Of a DNA stretch of 22,208 nucleotides, positions 14,646 through 22,208 are shown piece by piece (the first letter of the stretch is position 1; each line of letters starts with the position of its first letter). The translations under genes and the position numbers were made by a program. Under the pieces are notes generated by a model. The model did no database searches. It saw only the letters and a list, made by a program, of their open reading frames with translations, and was not told the origin of the DNA. Source of the DNA: a candidate division KSB1 bacterium (GTDB lineage: Bacteria > Zhuqueibacterota > JdFR-76 > DREG01); contig JADFJB010000081.1 of NCBI GenBank assembly GCA_022566355.1, positions 1 through 22,208 of the forward strand. The letters are read 5' to 3'.

Positions 14646-15908
14646 ATGCGTTCAATAATTAGAAAAGCCGTCTTTATGAGTATTGGGGTATTGTTCGCCT
14701 TTGAAATATCAGTGGCGCAAACCAATATCCCATTATTGGGATTTACCCAAGGCGTAGGAGCCCGTGCAATAGGGATGGGCGGCGCTTTCGTGGCAATCGC
14801 CGATGATTATTCAGCTACATTTTGGAATCCGGCCGGTTTGGGACAAATTCGAAGAATGGAACTTACAGGCTCATACAATGCCTTGTCTTATGAAAACAAC
14901 ACAAGTTATTATAATTCCTCGGTTTCTGATAAAACTAATTTCAGCAACCTCAATTCCATAGGTTTTGTGTTTCCTGTCCCTACTTATCGTGGCAGCATGG
15001 TTTTCGCATTTGGATATAATCGTATTGCGAATTACAACAGTAATTTTATTATTAAAGGTTTTAACACCAGTGTGGATGATTCTGTGTTACAATCTGCCAG
15101 CCAGTTAGACCGGGGTGGGCTGCGGCAATGGGTTGCTGCCGGTTCTGTACAATTGTCAAAGCACCTGTATCTTGGTGGATCATTTAATATTTATGCCGGC
15201 GACTATGATTATGCCTGGGATTTGAATGAAACAGACGACCTGGATTTGTATGAAGAAGATACCTGGATTTTCCAGGATGATATTAACACCAGTATATCCG
15301 GGGTTGGGATGACATTTGCTCTATTATACAATGTCAACAATCGAGTCAAATTTGGCGCTACTATTGAATCTCCCGTGACATTCAAAGGAAAAGAAGATTG
15401 GAGCACCTTCGAGCGGGTTGACTATGATGACAATACGTTTTACGATTCTACTTCAGTTGGAGAATATGAATATAAAATCAGGCAACCGCTAAAGGTTAAC
15501 TTTGGCGTATCTTTAGCATTGCCCTTACTGACTGTTTCAGGAGGACTCTCTTTTTCGGATTGGTCTCAATTAGAATATACTGATCCAACAGATTTGGAAG
15601 TAGACAATCGAGATTTTGCAAAAAATCTTCAGTCGACGACACAATATCGGGCAGGAGCAGAACTTATTCTACCCGGTACCAACACCAGGGTACGCGCCGG
15701 TTATTTACTGGATCCCACGCCATATAAAATTAATGCTCCATATACGGATAAAGAATTCTATACCGCCGGGATAGGTTTTTTAATTGACCGGCAGTTCACA
15801 CTGGATATTGGTGCAATTTTTGGTAAGTGGGAAACATTTGAACCCGGAACTTTACGTGAAGAAATAAAAACCGTTAATTATACAGTATCAGCTTCCTTCA
15901 GATTTTAG
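14646..15908 (+). CDS. PorV/UPF0164-like outer-membrane beta-barrel protein
   Basis: A 420-residue outer-membrane protein. Residues 1-25 form a signal peptide ending SVAQ. The mature start GARAIGMGGAFVAIADDYSATFWNPAGL is the hallmark of the PorV/PorQ/UPF0164 (FadL-like) group, residues about 36-65. The remainder alternates short amphipathic strands and ends in Phe (VSASFRF), the usual barrel C-terminus recognised by BamA. In Bacteroidetes PorV is a shuttle/anchor of the type IX secretion system, but many relatives have no link to it; no other T9SS gene is seen here, so the role is open. The ATG is preceded by GGAGGA. It shares a transcript with the low-complexity lipoprotein and is followed by a strong terminator. 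Confidence 0.88.
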   Translation: MRSIIRKAVFMSIGVLFAFEISVAQTNIPLLGFTQGVGARAIGMGGAFVAIADDYSATFWNPAGLGQIRRMELTGSYNALSYENNTSYYNSSVSDKTNFSNLNSIGFVFPVPTYRGSMVFAFGYNRIANYNSNFIIKGFNTSVDDSVLQSASQLDRGGLRQWVAAGSVQLSKHLYLGGSFNIYAGDYDYAWDLNETDDLDLYEEDTWIFQDDINTSISGVGMTFALLYNVNNRVKFGATIESPVTFKGKEDWSTFERVDYDDNTFYDSTSVGEYEYKIRQPLKVNFGVSLALPLLTVSGGLSFSDWSQLEYTDPTDLEVDNRDFAKNLQSTTQYRAGAELILPGTNTRVRAGYLLDPTPYKINAPYTDKEFYTAGIGFLIDRQFTLDIGAIFGKWETFEPGTLREEIKTVNYTVSASFRF

Positions 15909-15941
15909 GAAGCAAAGGTAATTTGTTTTTTACCTGGATTT

Positions 15942-15975
15942 ATGCCCACGTTCGACGTGGGCATTTTTATTTATT
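15942..15975 (+). terminator. Strong rho-independent terminator
   Basis: ATGCCCACGT (15942-15951), loop TCG, ACGTGGGCAT (15955-15964): a perfect 10-bp GC-rich stem followed by TTTTATTTATTT. It closes the lipoprotein/PorV-like transcript 33 bp after its last stop codon and just before the GWxTD gene. Confidence 0.93.
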
Positions 15976-16000
15976 TGATTCTGGTGCTGAGAGCTTTTAA

Positions 16001-18151
16001 GTGAATCAAAGTTTTAAATCTACCCGCCGTCAAAATAATTCATCACTGAAAAATTGTGCAATCTTTTGCGGGTGTTTATTTGTTTTATCCTGTGCCGGGA
16101 TTATTGGTCAAAACCGTGAAGAAGGGAGTCGTCTTTATAAAAAGGGACTACTGTTTTTAGAACAGGGGCGTAAAGCTACTGCTTTAAGGTCTTTTCGTAA
16201 AGCAATATTAAAACGCCAATCATTTGCTACGGCTTATTATGAAATTGCTAAAATACACTTAACTCGCAATACAATTTCTGGTCGAAACAAAGCGAAGGAA
16301 GCCTTAAAAAAGGCAATTCTTTACGATCCCGGGAATATATCTTACCGGTTAACACTTGCCAATCTTTATTTGAAACAAAAATTGACGTCTTCCGCTGAGA
16401 GCCAATTCAAAACAATTGTGGAACTGGATAGCACTCATGCGGAAGCCTGGTATCATTTGGGTCACATTCGGGAAAAAGAATTTTTATATTATGAGAATAT
16501 GATTTCCGCAGATACAAGTTTGGCCGTTATTTATTTTGAACAATTTGCTGAAAATGATAGAAAAAAAAGCCAGCAATACTACAACAAAGCGATTCGATAT
16601 AATCCAAATTTAACCAGAACCTATTATCGATTAGGTCTGTTGTATTATGAAAATACAAATTTCCAGAATATGGTATCCCTTTTCAAAACCGCAGTCCAAT
16701 TCAATCCGAATGATAAACTGTCCCATCTTTATTTGGCGCTTGCCTATCATAAATCGGAACGATTAAAAAAAGCTGATTCCGAATACAAAATTGCCTGGAA
16801 TTTAATGAAAAATCAGGAAAGGAATCTCTATCAATCCATTGAACCATTGCTTGCAAACCAGGTGAAAAAAGACTTCATAAAAAAAACACGTACATTAAAA
16901 AGTCAGGCAAACCAAGCTTATTGGCAAAACCGTGATCCATTATTCCTAACGGATTACAACGAACGATTATTGGAGCATTTTTCGCGAATAGCATATGCCA
17001 ATTTATGCTTTAGTAATGAATTGAAAAAAGTAGAAGGTTGGCAGACAGATCGTGGCAAAGTCTATATTCGATATGGCGCTCCTTTGAATAAAGTAAAAAC
17101 AGCTCCCAGGCTTATGGGACGTAATCCTGGGAGTGACTCACCGCGAATAAATCCACTCTTAAGTTCTAAAGAGACCTGGTCATATCCTGGATTTCAATTT
17201 GTTTTCGAGGATGCATTTCTGAATAGAGAGTATAAATTCAAATGGGGAATGGCAGCCGGGAATGACTACAAAGAAATTTACCGGAAGATGGTGAAGACAT
17301 TGCCGGAATATTATCGCTCTCCATACGAACATCGAAAATTTTATGTGGCTGCCTTAGCGCGCCAGTTTAGAAAAGAAGATGGTCAGACTGTCTTATATAT
17401 TTATAGCGGGATTCTGAAAGAGGATATTCATCAACTCTTATCCGACAAACGAATTCAATTTGAAAAAGGATTGTTTTTGTTTGATTCTAATTGGCAGCCA
17501 TTTTCGAAATCCATAGGGAAAACGGAATTTAAAAATGAAGGATCAAGTTCATCTGAATCAAATTATTTAGCAGCGGTCGATTCAGTGCAAGTTGCCTCCG
17601 GGAAATTCAATTATGCCATAGAATATTTGAATCTATCCACCAAACAGATAGGCCGGTTTAAAGATAGTGTATTGGTTCGCGATTTCTCTCAAAACACCTT
17701 GGCTTTAAGTGACTTGATTTTAGCAAATAATATTCGCCTTCAAACCAGTATTTCTGAAGTCAATCGCAACCAGATTTCTATTTCGCCAAATTTTGAGCAC
17801 TCTTTTAAACCGGGCCAGGATTTATATTTATATTATGAGATTTATAATTTGAATTTGGATCAAAACGGATTGTCAAACTACACTGTTTCTTATGAAATCA
17901 GAAAGTTAAATAAGAATCCATCAGGTTTGTCAAACTTGTTCGTATTTTTCAAGAAAGATCAACCCGATGAAACAGTTGTCGTAACGATCTACAATTACCA
18001 GGGCAATCGAAAAAAAGAGAATAATTATCGAATCTTACAACTGGAGGATTATGAACCTGGGAATTACGAACTTCATGTCAAAGTAGAGGATCGAAATAAT
18101 TCATATACAAACAAACAGCATATTTCTTTCCAAATCACATCAAAACAATAA
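16001..18151 (+). CDS. TPR lipoprotein with GWxTD domain
   Basis: A 716-residue envelope protein. The GTG start gives a lipoprotein signal with lipobox VLSC (Cys31). Residues about 38-285 carry TPR-like helical repeats (EEGSRLYKKGLLFLEQGRKA; TAYYEIAKIHL; HAEAWYHLGHI; RTYYRLGLLYYEN; SHLYLALAYHK), a protein-protein interaction scaffold. The GWxTD domain begins at about 346 with GWQTDRGKVYIRYGAP, continues through ETWSYPGFQFVFEDA and extends beta-rich to the C-terminus. The GWxTD family is found in Acidobacteria, Bacteroidetes and related phyla, its function unknown. The ribosome binding site is weak (GAGAG region), so the start is less sure, but it immediately precedes the lipoprotein signal. 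It heads a same-strand group with two exported proteins and an acylase. Confidence 0.88.
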   Translation: MNQSFKSTRRQNNSSLKNCAIFCGCLFVLSCAGIIGQNREEGSRLYKKGLLFLEQGRKATALRSFRKAILKRQSFATAYYEIAKIHLTRNTISGRNKAKEALKKAILYDPGNISYRLTLANLYLKQKLTSSAESQFKTIVELDSTHAEAWYHLGHIREKEFLYYENMISADTSLAVIYFEQFAENDRKKSQQYYNKAIRYNPNLTRTYYRLGLLYYENTNFQNMVSLFKTAVQFNPNDKLSHLYLALAYHKSERLKKADSEYKIAWNLMKNQERNLYQSIEPLLANQVKKDFIKKTRTLKSQANQAYWQNRDPLFLTDYNERLLEHFSRIAYANLCFSNELKKVEGWQTDRGKVYIRYGAPLNKVKTAPRLMGRNPGSDSPRINPLLSSKETWSYPGFQFVFEDAFLNREYKFKWGMAAGNDYKEIYRKMVKTLPEYYRSPYEHRKFYVAALARQFRKEDGQTVLYIYSGILKEDIHQLLSDKRIQFEKGLFLFDSNWQPFSKSIGKTEFKNEGSSSSESNYLAAVDSVQVASGKFNYAIEYLNLSTKQIGRFKDSVLVRDFSQNTLALSDLILANNIRLQTSISEVNRNQISISPNFEHSFKPGQDLYLYYEIYNLNLDQNGLSNYTVSYEIRKLNKNPSGLSNLFVFFKKDQPDETVVVTIYNYQGNRKKENNYRILQLEDYEPGNYELHVKVEDRNNSYTNKQHISFQITSKQ

Positions 18152-18233
18152 ATTTAGTTTATCGTAATGAAAATCGGTACTATTTTAAATAATGTTACAA
18201 ATTGACTTAACGGATTAAATGTTGAGGTAGAAA

Positions 18234-18992
18234 ATGAAAAAACTGGTTTTAGTTTTGTTTCTTTTGTTCGGATTCTATACATCATCTTTTTCTCAACTTA
18301 AAAAGCTGCCGCCATTAATGCTGATCGATCTTCCTACTGCCGGGACTCTTCAAAAAGGGAGTTATGTGAGTAATTTACGGCTCTATCCAAATGGCGGATT
18401 ATTGGCAAGTCTCAGTATTGGATTGTCTAACCGCGTTTATCTCGGACTGGCTTTCGGAGGTGAAAATATCATCGGTGAAGGCAAAGTGAACTGGAACCCG
18501 GAGCCGGGTATCCATTTTGTGTACCGAATCATTGATGAAAATATTGCGCTCCCCGCTGTAACAATCGGCTACCAATCACAGGGTTACGGTCCCTATTTAG
18601 AAGTCGGTGACATCAAACGTTATTCGGTAAAATCCCGGGGATTTTATGCGGTTGGCAGTAAGAATTATGCTTTCCTGGGTGATTTAAGTTTTCATGGAGG
18701 TATTAATTACTCTCTTGAGAGCGGTGATGTGGACGAAGATTTGAACTTCTTTATTGGTGTGTCCAAGAGTTTGAATCCCGAGTTAACCTTATTGTCCGAA
18801 TACGATTTGGCGACAAATGACAATGGCTCGAAATCCATTGGTGACGGCAAGGGCTATTTGAACATCGGGATACGATGGTTGTTTGCCAAACGATTGGCAA
18901 TTCAATTTCAAATGAAAAACATACTAGAAAATAAGGAAAATGTGCCGTATTCTAATAGAGAGATTAGGATCTCTTATTTAGAATTTTTTTAA
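18234..18992 (+). CDS. Exported beta-rich protein, probable outer-membrane barrel
   Basis: A 252-residue protein, signal peptide 1-21 (MKKLVLVLFLLFGFYTSSFS). The mature part is beta-rich with alternating patterns and many Gly/aromatics (PNGGLLASLSIGLSNRVYLG; IALPAVTIGYQSQGYGPYLE; GGINYSLESGDVDEDLNFFI; YLNIGIRWLFAKRLAIQFQM). It ends in Phe-Phe (ISYLEFF), fitting a small beta-barrel of perhaps 8-12 strands. It has some likeness to YjbH-type or general 'outer membrane beta-barrel' proteins of FCB bacteria, but I do not recognise a specific family. GAGG lies before the ATG. It is 82 bp after the GWxTD gene and 24 bp before the next lipoprotein, so probably one operon. Confidence 0.72.
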   Translation: MKKLVLVLFLLFGFYTSSFSQLKKLPPLMLIDLPTAGTLQKGSYVSNLRLYPNGGLLASLSIGLSNRVYLGLAFGGENIIGEGKVNWNPEPGIHFVYRIIDENIALPAVTIGYQSQGYGPYLEVGDIKRYSVKSRGFYAVGSKNYAFLGDLSFHGGINYSLESGDVDEDLNFFIGVSKSLNPELTLLSEYDLATNDNGSKSIGDGKGYLNIGIRWLFAKRLAIQFQMKNILENKENVPYSNREIRISYLEFF

Positions 18993-19016
18993 AGAACCTT
19001 GAACAGGAAATTTTAA

Positions 19017-19538
19017 ATGAACAATAAAAAGTTAATTTTTTTAATTTGTAATTTGCTGATGCTCTCAGGGTGTTATACAATTATGCGGCACTCACAAGTA
19101 GAGCGCGAAAGCTACCTTTCTTCCGAGATTAGCCATCGTGATATATGCAGTAGCTGCCATACGGGTTTTGGATCTTTTACAATGGAAGATCCATATGCGC
19201 TGCAGGAACCCTACAATTCACCCAGGTTGAAAAAATGGAATGATTATTATCATTATCCATGGTGGGCAGACTCATTCTATTATCCCAACAGAGGGAAAAA
19301 TGAGAAAGGTGAACCCCTATCCCCTGTCGATCCCCGCTCTCTCAGTAATCGCAAGGGAATTGACGGATCAGGTATATCAACAATGCCGGCACCGGCCGGA
19401 ACTGGAATAAGGATGTTAACGAAAGGTTCAAAAATCGACTCGACGAAAGCAAAAGAGAAAGAGAAAGCCACCCCGGATAAACCCTCCACTAATAAAGATA
19501 AGCTAAAGAAGAAATCCAAACGGACTAAGAAGAATTAA
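19017..19538 (+). CDS. Lipoprotein with a CXXCH motif
   Basis: A 173-residue predicted lipoprotein, lipobox LSGC (Cys19), mature start YTIMR like the lipoprotein encoded at 13401. Residues 44-48 are CSSCH, a c-type heme-binding pattern, in the sequence RDICSSCHTGFGSF. With a single motif it could be a mono-heme cytochrome, but no Met or second His ligand region of a cytochrome c fold is evident; CxxCH could also be a metal or disulfide site. Residues about 60-105 are Pro/Tyr/Trp-rich (DYYHYPWWADSFYYP). The tail from about 135 is charged, low complexity and Lys-rich (TKAKEKEKATPDKPS). AGGAAA precedes the ATG. It follows the barrel-like gene by 24 bp. Function not assigned. Confidence 0.75.
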   Translation: MNNKKLIFLICNLLMLSGCYTIMRHSQVERESYLSSEISHRDICSSCHTGFGSFTMEDPYALQEPYNSPRLKKWNDYYHYPWWADSFYYPNRGKNEKGEPLSPVDPRSLSNRKGIDGSGISTMPAPAGTGIRMLTKGSKIDSTKAKEKEKATPDKPSTNKDKLKKKSKRTKKN

Positions 19539-19688
19539 GCCTCAAAAGAATAATCTTACTTAGCTGTTGCTTTTAGTACACCATCTGTATATTATTCTTA
19601 ATAGCGTTAAGATTTTTGTGTTTCGACACAATCATGAATGGTTAAAGGCATGAATAGTTTTTTGTCAGAATTGTATTAATTTCCGCTA

Positions 19689-22070
19689 ATGAAAAAATTT
19701 ATTATTGCAGTTCTTATTCTTGCTTTCGGTCTCATCCTCGTTACAATGTTTGTGAGTTATTACAAATTCAAAGCATCTCTTCCAAAAACCACGGGGAAAA
19801 TTGAAATCTCAGGATTAACGAATGATGTCGAAATCTATCGCGACGAGAATGGCGTGCCTCACATCTATGCCCAAAATGAGGAAGATCTCTATTTTTCTCT
19901 CGGATATGTTATGGCACAAGATCGTCTCTGGCAATTGGAATTAGTGCGTAGGTTGGTTAACGGACGAATGTCTGAAGTCTTTGGTGACACCACCCTCGCT
20001 ATTGATGAATTCTTCCTTACCATTGGATTCAAACACATCGCTGGTGAGATATATAGCCAGGTTTCCGAAACCTCCAAATCCATAGCTGTTGCTTATACCG
20101 ATGGGGTCAATTCCTTTATTGAATCACATCAAGATAACTACCCGGTGGAATTCCTTATTCTGGAATTTGAACCGCAATTCTGGCACCCCGAAGATATTTA
20201 TGCCGTTTCACGACTCATGGGATGGGAATTATCGCTTGCCTGGCATGTTGAATTATTGGCCGGAAAGCTTTCCGGTAAAATGTCATCACGCCTGATAAAC
20301 GAATTGTTTGGCGATTACTTGTCAGATTGGCCAAACATAGTGGATGCAAGATTGAGTAATTTTAACCTGGATGCTATATTAAAACTTCAGGACCAAATTG
20401 CTAATGTAACCGGCAATGTGGGGCTTGGCCAGGGTAGCAACAATTGGGTGATTTCGGGATATAAGTCAAAGTCCGGTAAACCAATTTTGGCAAACGATCC
20501 GCATTTAACCCTGATGAATCCATCTCGTTGGTACATGGCCCACTTGGTAGCGCCGGGTGTAAACGTCGCTGGTTTCACAATTCCCGGCAGTCCTGAAATC
20601 ATAGTTGGGTTTAACCAGAAAATCTCTTGGGGGATAACCAATGTAATGAATGATGATGTTGATTTTATCATCACCAAAATCAGCAGGGATTCAACCCGTT
20701 ATCTAATAGATGGTGGATGGGAAGAATTTGTTGAACGGGTGGAAATAATTCCCATCAAAAATGATAACCCACGACGTTTAAAAATTTTATCAACTCGAAA
20801 CGGACCTATTATTAATGCCATTCACCCGGTTGGAAAAGGGATGGATGAACAAGTGGCTATGCGTTGGACAGGCCAGGAGTTCTCAGACGATATACTTGCA
20901 TTTCACAATCTGAATCGTGCAGAAAATTGGCGGGATTTTAGAAACGCAATCCGACATTTCAAGGTGCCCAGCTTAAATTTCGTTTTTGCAGACATCAACG
21001 GAAATATCGGTTACCAGTGCAGCGGCTACATTCCGATTCGAACAAATCGAACCGGGCACCTGCCAGGCCGGAATCAAAGACATTGGCGTGGATTTATTCC
21101 GTTCGATCAATTACCGAGGGTATATAATCCGGCGAAAAATTATTTAGCTACCGCCAATAACCGTGTAGCCCCTCCCAGCTATCCCTATTACATTTCGCAT
21201 CTTTGGGAGCCTCCATCAAGAATTATTCGAATTCGTGAATTATTAGAAGAAGATAAGAAATTTGATGTCAATGATTTTAAAGACATGCAAATGGATGTCA
21301 AATCACCGTTTGTTGAATTTCTATTGCCTTTTATCTCACCTGAATTGAAAGAATTAGCTGATAAAGAAGATCGATATAATCAAATGTACCAGTTTATTCA
21401 GGGATGGGACATGCAGGTGCGTGGCGAAAGTGTCGGCGCAGCCCTTTTTCATTCCTTCTTTTCTAATTTTCTCAGGAACACCTTGTCGGATGAATTGGGT
21501 GAAGAAAATTTCCATGAATATTTACGATTTGCTGCAATCTCCTATCGCGCCATCCGTAAAATATACCAACGCAATTTGCACCATTGGTTTGATGATAAAA
21601 CCACACCGGGTAAAATCGAATCTGAAAGTGATATCGTTTTGAAATCATGGACAGATACCGCTACAGAGTTGGAGAATAAACTTGGACCTGAGATTATAAA
21701 ATGGCGCTGGGATCGGATGCATCAAATTACTTTTAAGCATTTCCTCGGGGACCAACCCTTAATCGGACGGGTTTTTAATGTAGGACCTTTGCCCATGAGC
21801 GGCAGCCACACAACCATAAATAATGGTAATTATAATATGCAAAACCCATACGATTGCCGGGTTGGCCCTTCTATGCGAATGATTATCGATATGGCAAATC
21901 CCGGCAGCGCTTTTGTGATAAATCCGCCTGGGCAGGTTGGCCATCCTTTTAGTCCTCATTTTCGTGACATGGCGGATTTTTGGGTCAATGGTCTGTATGT
22001 TAAACTGGAAACAGATGAGAACATCATCAAAAAATCAGGGAATGATTTGTTGAAATTAATCCCAAAATAA
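19689..22070 (+). CDS. Penicillin acylase family (Ntn) hydrolase
   Basis: A 793-residue amidase of the penicillin G acylase/acyl-homoserine-lactone acylase family; these self-cleave into alpha and beta chains and hydrolyse amide-linked acyl groups. Residues 1-25 form an N-terminal membrane anchor or signal. The alpha chain begins VEIYRDENGVPHIYAQNEED and contains GYVMAQDRLWQLELVRRLVNGRM, both family hallmarks. The nucleophile is Ser250 in GQGSNNWV, the start of the beta chain after autoproteolysis. Numbering from it, Asn490 (ATANNRV) corresponds to catalytic Asn-beta241 of penicillin G acylase. WGITNVMNDDVDF covers the oxyanion region where the classical enzyme has Ala-beta69. Length is normal. 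No clear ribosome binding site precedes the ATG. The substrate cannot be told from sequence. Confidence 0.95.
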   Translation: MKKFIIAVLILAFGLILVTMFVSYYKFKASLPKTTGKIEISGLTNDVEIYRDENGVPHIYAQNEEDLYFSLGYVMAQDRLWQLELVRRLVNGRMSEVFGDTTLAIDEFFLTIGFKHIAGEIYSQVSETSKSIAVAYTDGVNSFIESHQDNYPVEFLILEFEPQFWHPEDIYAVSRLMGWELSLAWHVELLAGKLSGKMSSRLINELFGDYLSDWPNIVDARLSNFNLDAILKLQDQIANVTGNVGLGQGSNNWVISGYKSKSGKPILANDPHLTLMNPSRWYMAHLVAPGVNVAGFTIPGSPEIIVGFNQKISWGITNVMNDDVDFIITKISRDSTRYLIDGGWEEFVERVEIIPIKNDNPRRLKILSTRNGPIINAIHPVGKGMDEQVAMRWTGQEFSDDILAFHNLNRAENWRDFRNAIRHFKVPSLNFVFADINGNIGYQCSGYIPIRTNRTGHLPGRNQRHWRGFIPFDQLPRVYNPAKNYLATANNRVAPPSYPYYISHLWEPPSRIIRIRELLEEDKKFDVNDFKDMQMDVKSPFVEFLLPFISPELKELADKEDRYNQMYQFIQGWDMQVRGESVGAALFHSFFSNFLRNTLSDELGEENFHEYLRFAAISYRAIRKIYQRNLHHWFDDKTTPGKIESESDIVLKSWTDTATELENKLGPEIIKWRWDRMHQITFKHFLGDQPLIGRVFNVGPLPMSGSHTTINNGNYNMQNPYDCRVGPSMRMIIDMANPGSAFVINPPGQVGHPFSPHFRDMADFWVNGLYVKLETDENIIKKSGNDLLKLIPK

Positions 22071-22128
22071 TGTATACATAGAATTAAATAGTTAAGCTAA
22101 ATATTCAATTAAACGAATTGGGGGAACG

Positions 22129-22208
22129 ATGTTATCACGATCAATAAAACAATTAAAACCCGGGGAAAAAATTACTGAATTTTTTATTATTCGCAAGAAA
22201 GAAATACG
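22129..22208 (+). CDS. YhaM-like 3'-5' exoribonuclease, 5' end only
   Basis: ATG 22129, with a GGGGGAA ribosome binding site just upstream, opens a frame to the window edge (26 full codons). The visible residues include SIKQLKPGEKITEFFIIRKK, the typical start of YhaM/HD-domain OB-fold nucleases (pattern 'I..LK.G..V..FF.V..KELR'), where an N-terminal OB fold binds RNA and a following HD domain cuts 3' to 5'. Only the first strand is in view, so the assignment is tentative and the HD domain lies outside the window. Confidence 0.55.
   Translation, partial: MLSRSIKQLKPGEKITEFFIIRKKEI

Noticed and set aside
14646-15908. Part of a type IX secretion system
   Set aside because: The PorV-like start is clear, but no PorT/PorU/GldKLMN-type gene or T9SS C-terminal signal is seen in the window, so I did not claim the system.
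19616-19631. Hairpin TTGTGT-TTCG-ACACAA upstream of the acylase gene
   Set aside because: Six-bp stem with a stable-type loop but no T tract, too weak to call a terminator or operator with confidence.

Overview
The window reads as a chromosomal segment of a Gram-negative bacterium with a TonB-type envelope. It contains TonB/ExbB/ExbD, a PorV/UPF0164-like outer-membrane protein, several lipoproteins, a GWxTD-domain TPR lipoprotein and very large Asp-box (BNR/sortilin-like) propeller proteins. This protein mix, the moderate base composition and the repeat types suggest the FCB superphylum, for example KSB1/Calditrichota-like or a Bacteroidetes relative. That placement is inference; no rRNA or other phylogenetic marker is present.

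Layout. (1) 1-5800: two tandem secreted Asp-box propeller paralogues. The first is cut by the left edge and carries a one-base frameshift in a T5 run; the second is intact (1054 aa) and followed by a hairpin. A REP-like inverted repeat lies between them. (2) 5840-7630: minus-strand genes for two small membrane proteins and a MazE-like/MazF toxin-antitoxin pair. The non-coding part looks like a gene graveyard: a 3' remnant of sucrose synthase (7374-7631, one TGG-to-TAG type stop) that ORF callers would miss, and a possible DUF433-like remnant. (3) 7686-8800: an FKBP-type prolyl isomerase lipoprotein (minus), an unknown 79-aa gene, and a 138-bp MITE-like element with 12-bp terminal inverted repeats flanked by TA. 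(4) 8818-12608: cutA, an RNase Z-like metallo-hydrolase and tonB, closely packed, then exbB and exbD. The Ton genes are pushed apart by a decayed four-helix-bundle (S23/IVS family) gene that contains a REP-like hairpin, and by a 290-bp exbB-exbD gap in which a 12-bp stem would bury the ribosome binding site of a possible 25-codon ORF. (5) 12660-13175: thiol peroxidase (minus). (6) 13401-15975: an unusual lipoprotein (acidic, then Tyr/Gly-rich, then Arg/Ser/Lys-rich) co-transcribed with a PorV-like barrel and closed by a strong intrinsic terminator. (7) 16001-22208: GWxTD-TPR lipoprotein, a beta-rich exported protein, a CXXCH-bearing lipoprotein, a penicillin-acylase family hydrolase, and the first 26 codons of a gene resembling YhaM-type exoribonucleases.

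How the parts fit. Most genes serve the envelope: energy transduction to the outer membrane (Ton), surface or periplasmic proteins, folding (FKBP) and peroxide defence (Tpx). I see no CRISPR array, phage module, tRNA or rRNA. The least ordinary things here are the sequence-hidden remnants and repeats, the regulatory-looking hairpin between exbB and exbD, and the two 'SGCYTxMR' lipoproteins. None of them is demonstrated to be a new system.
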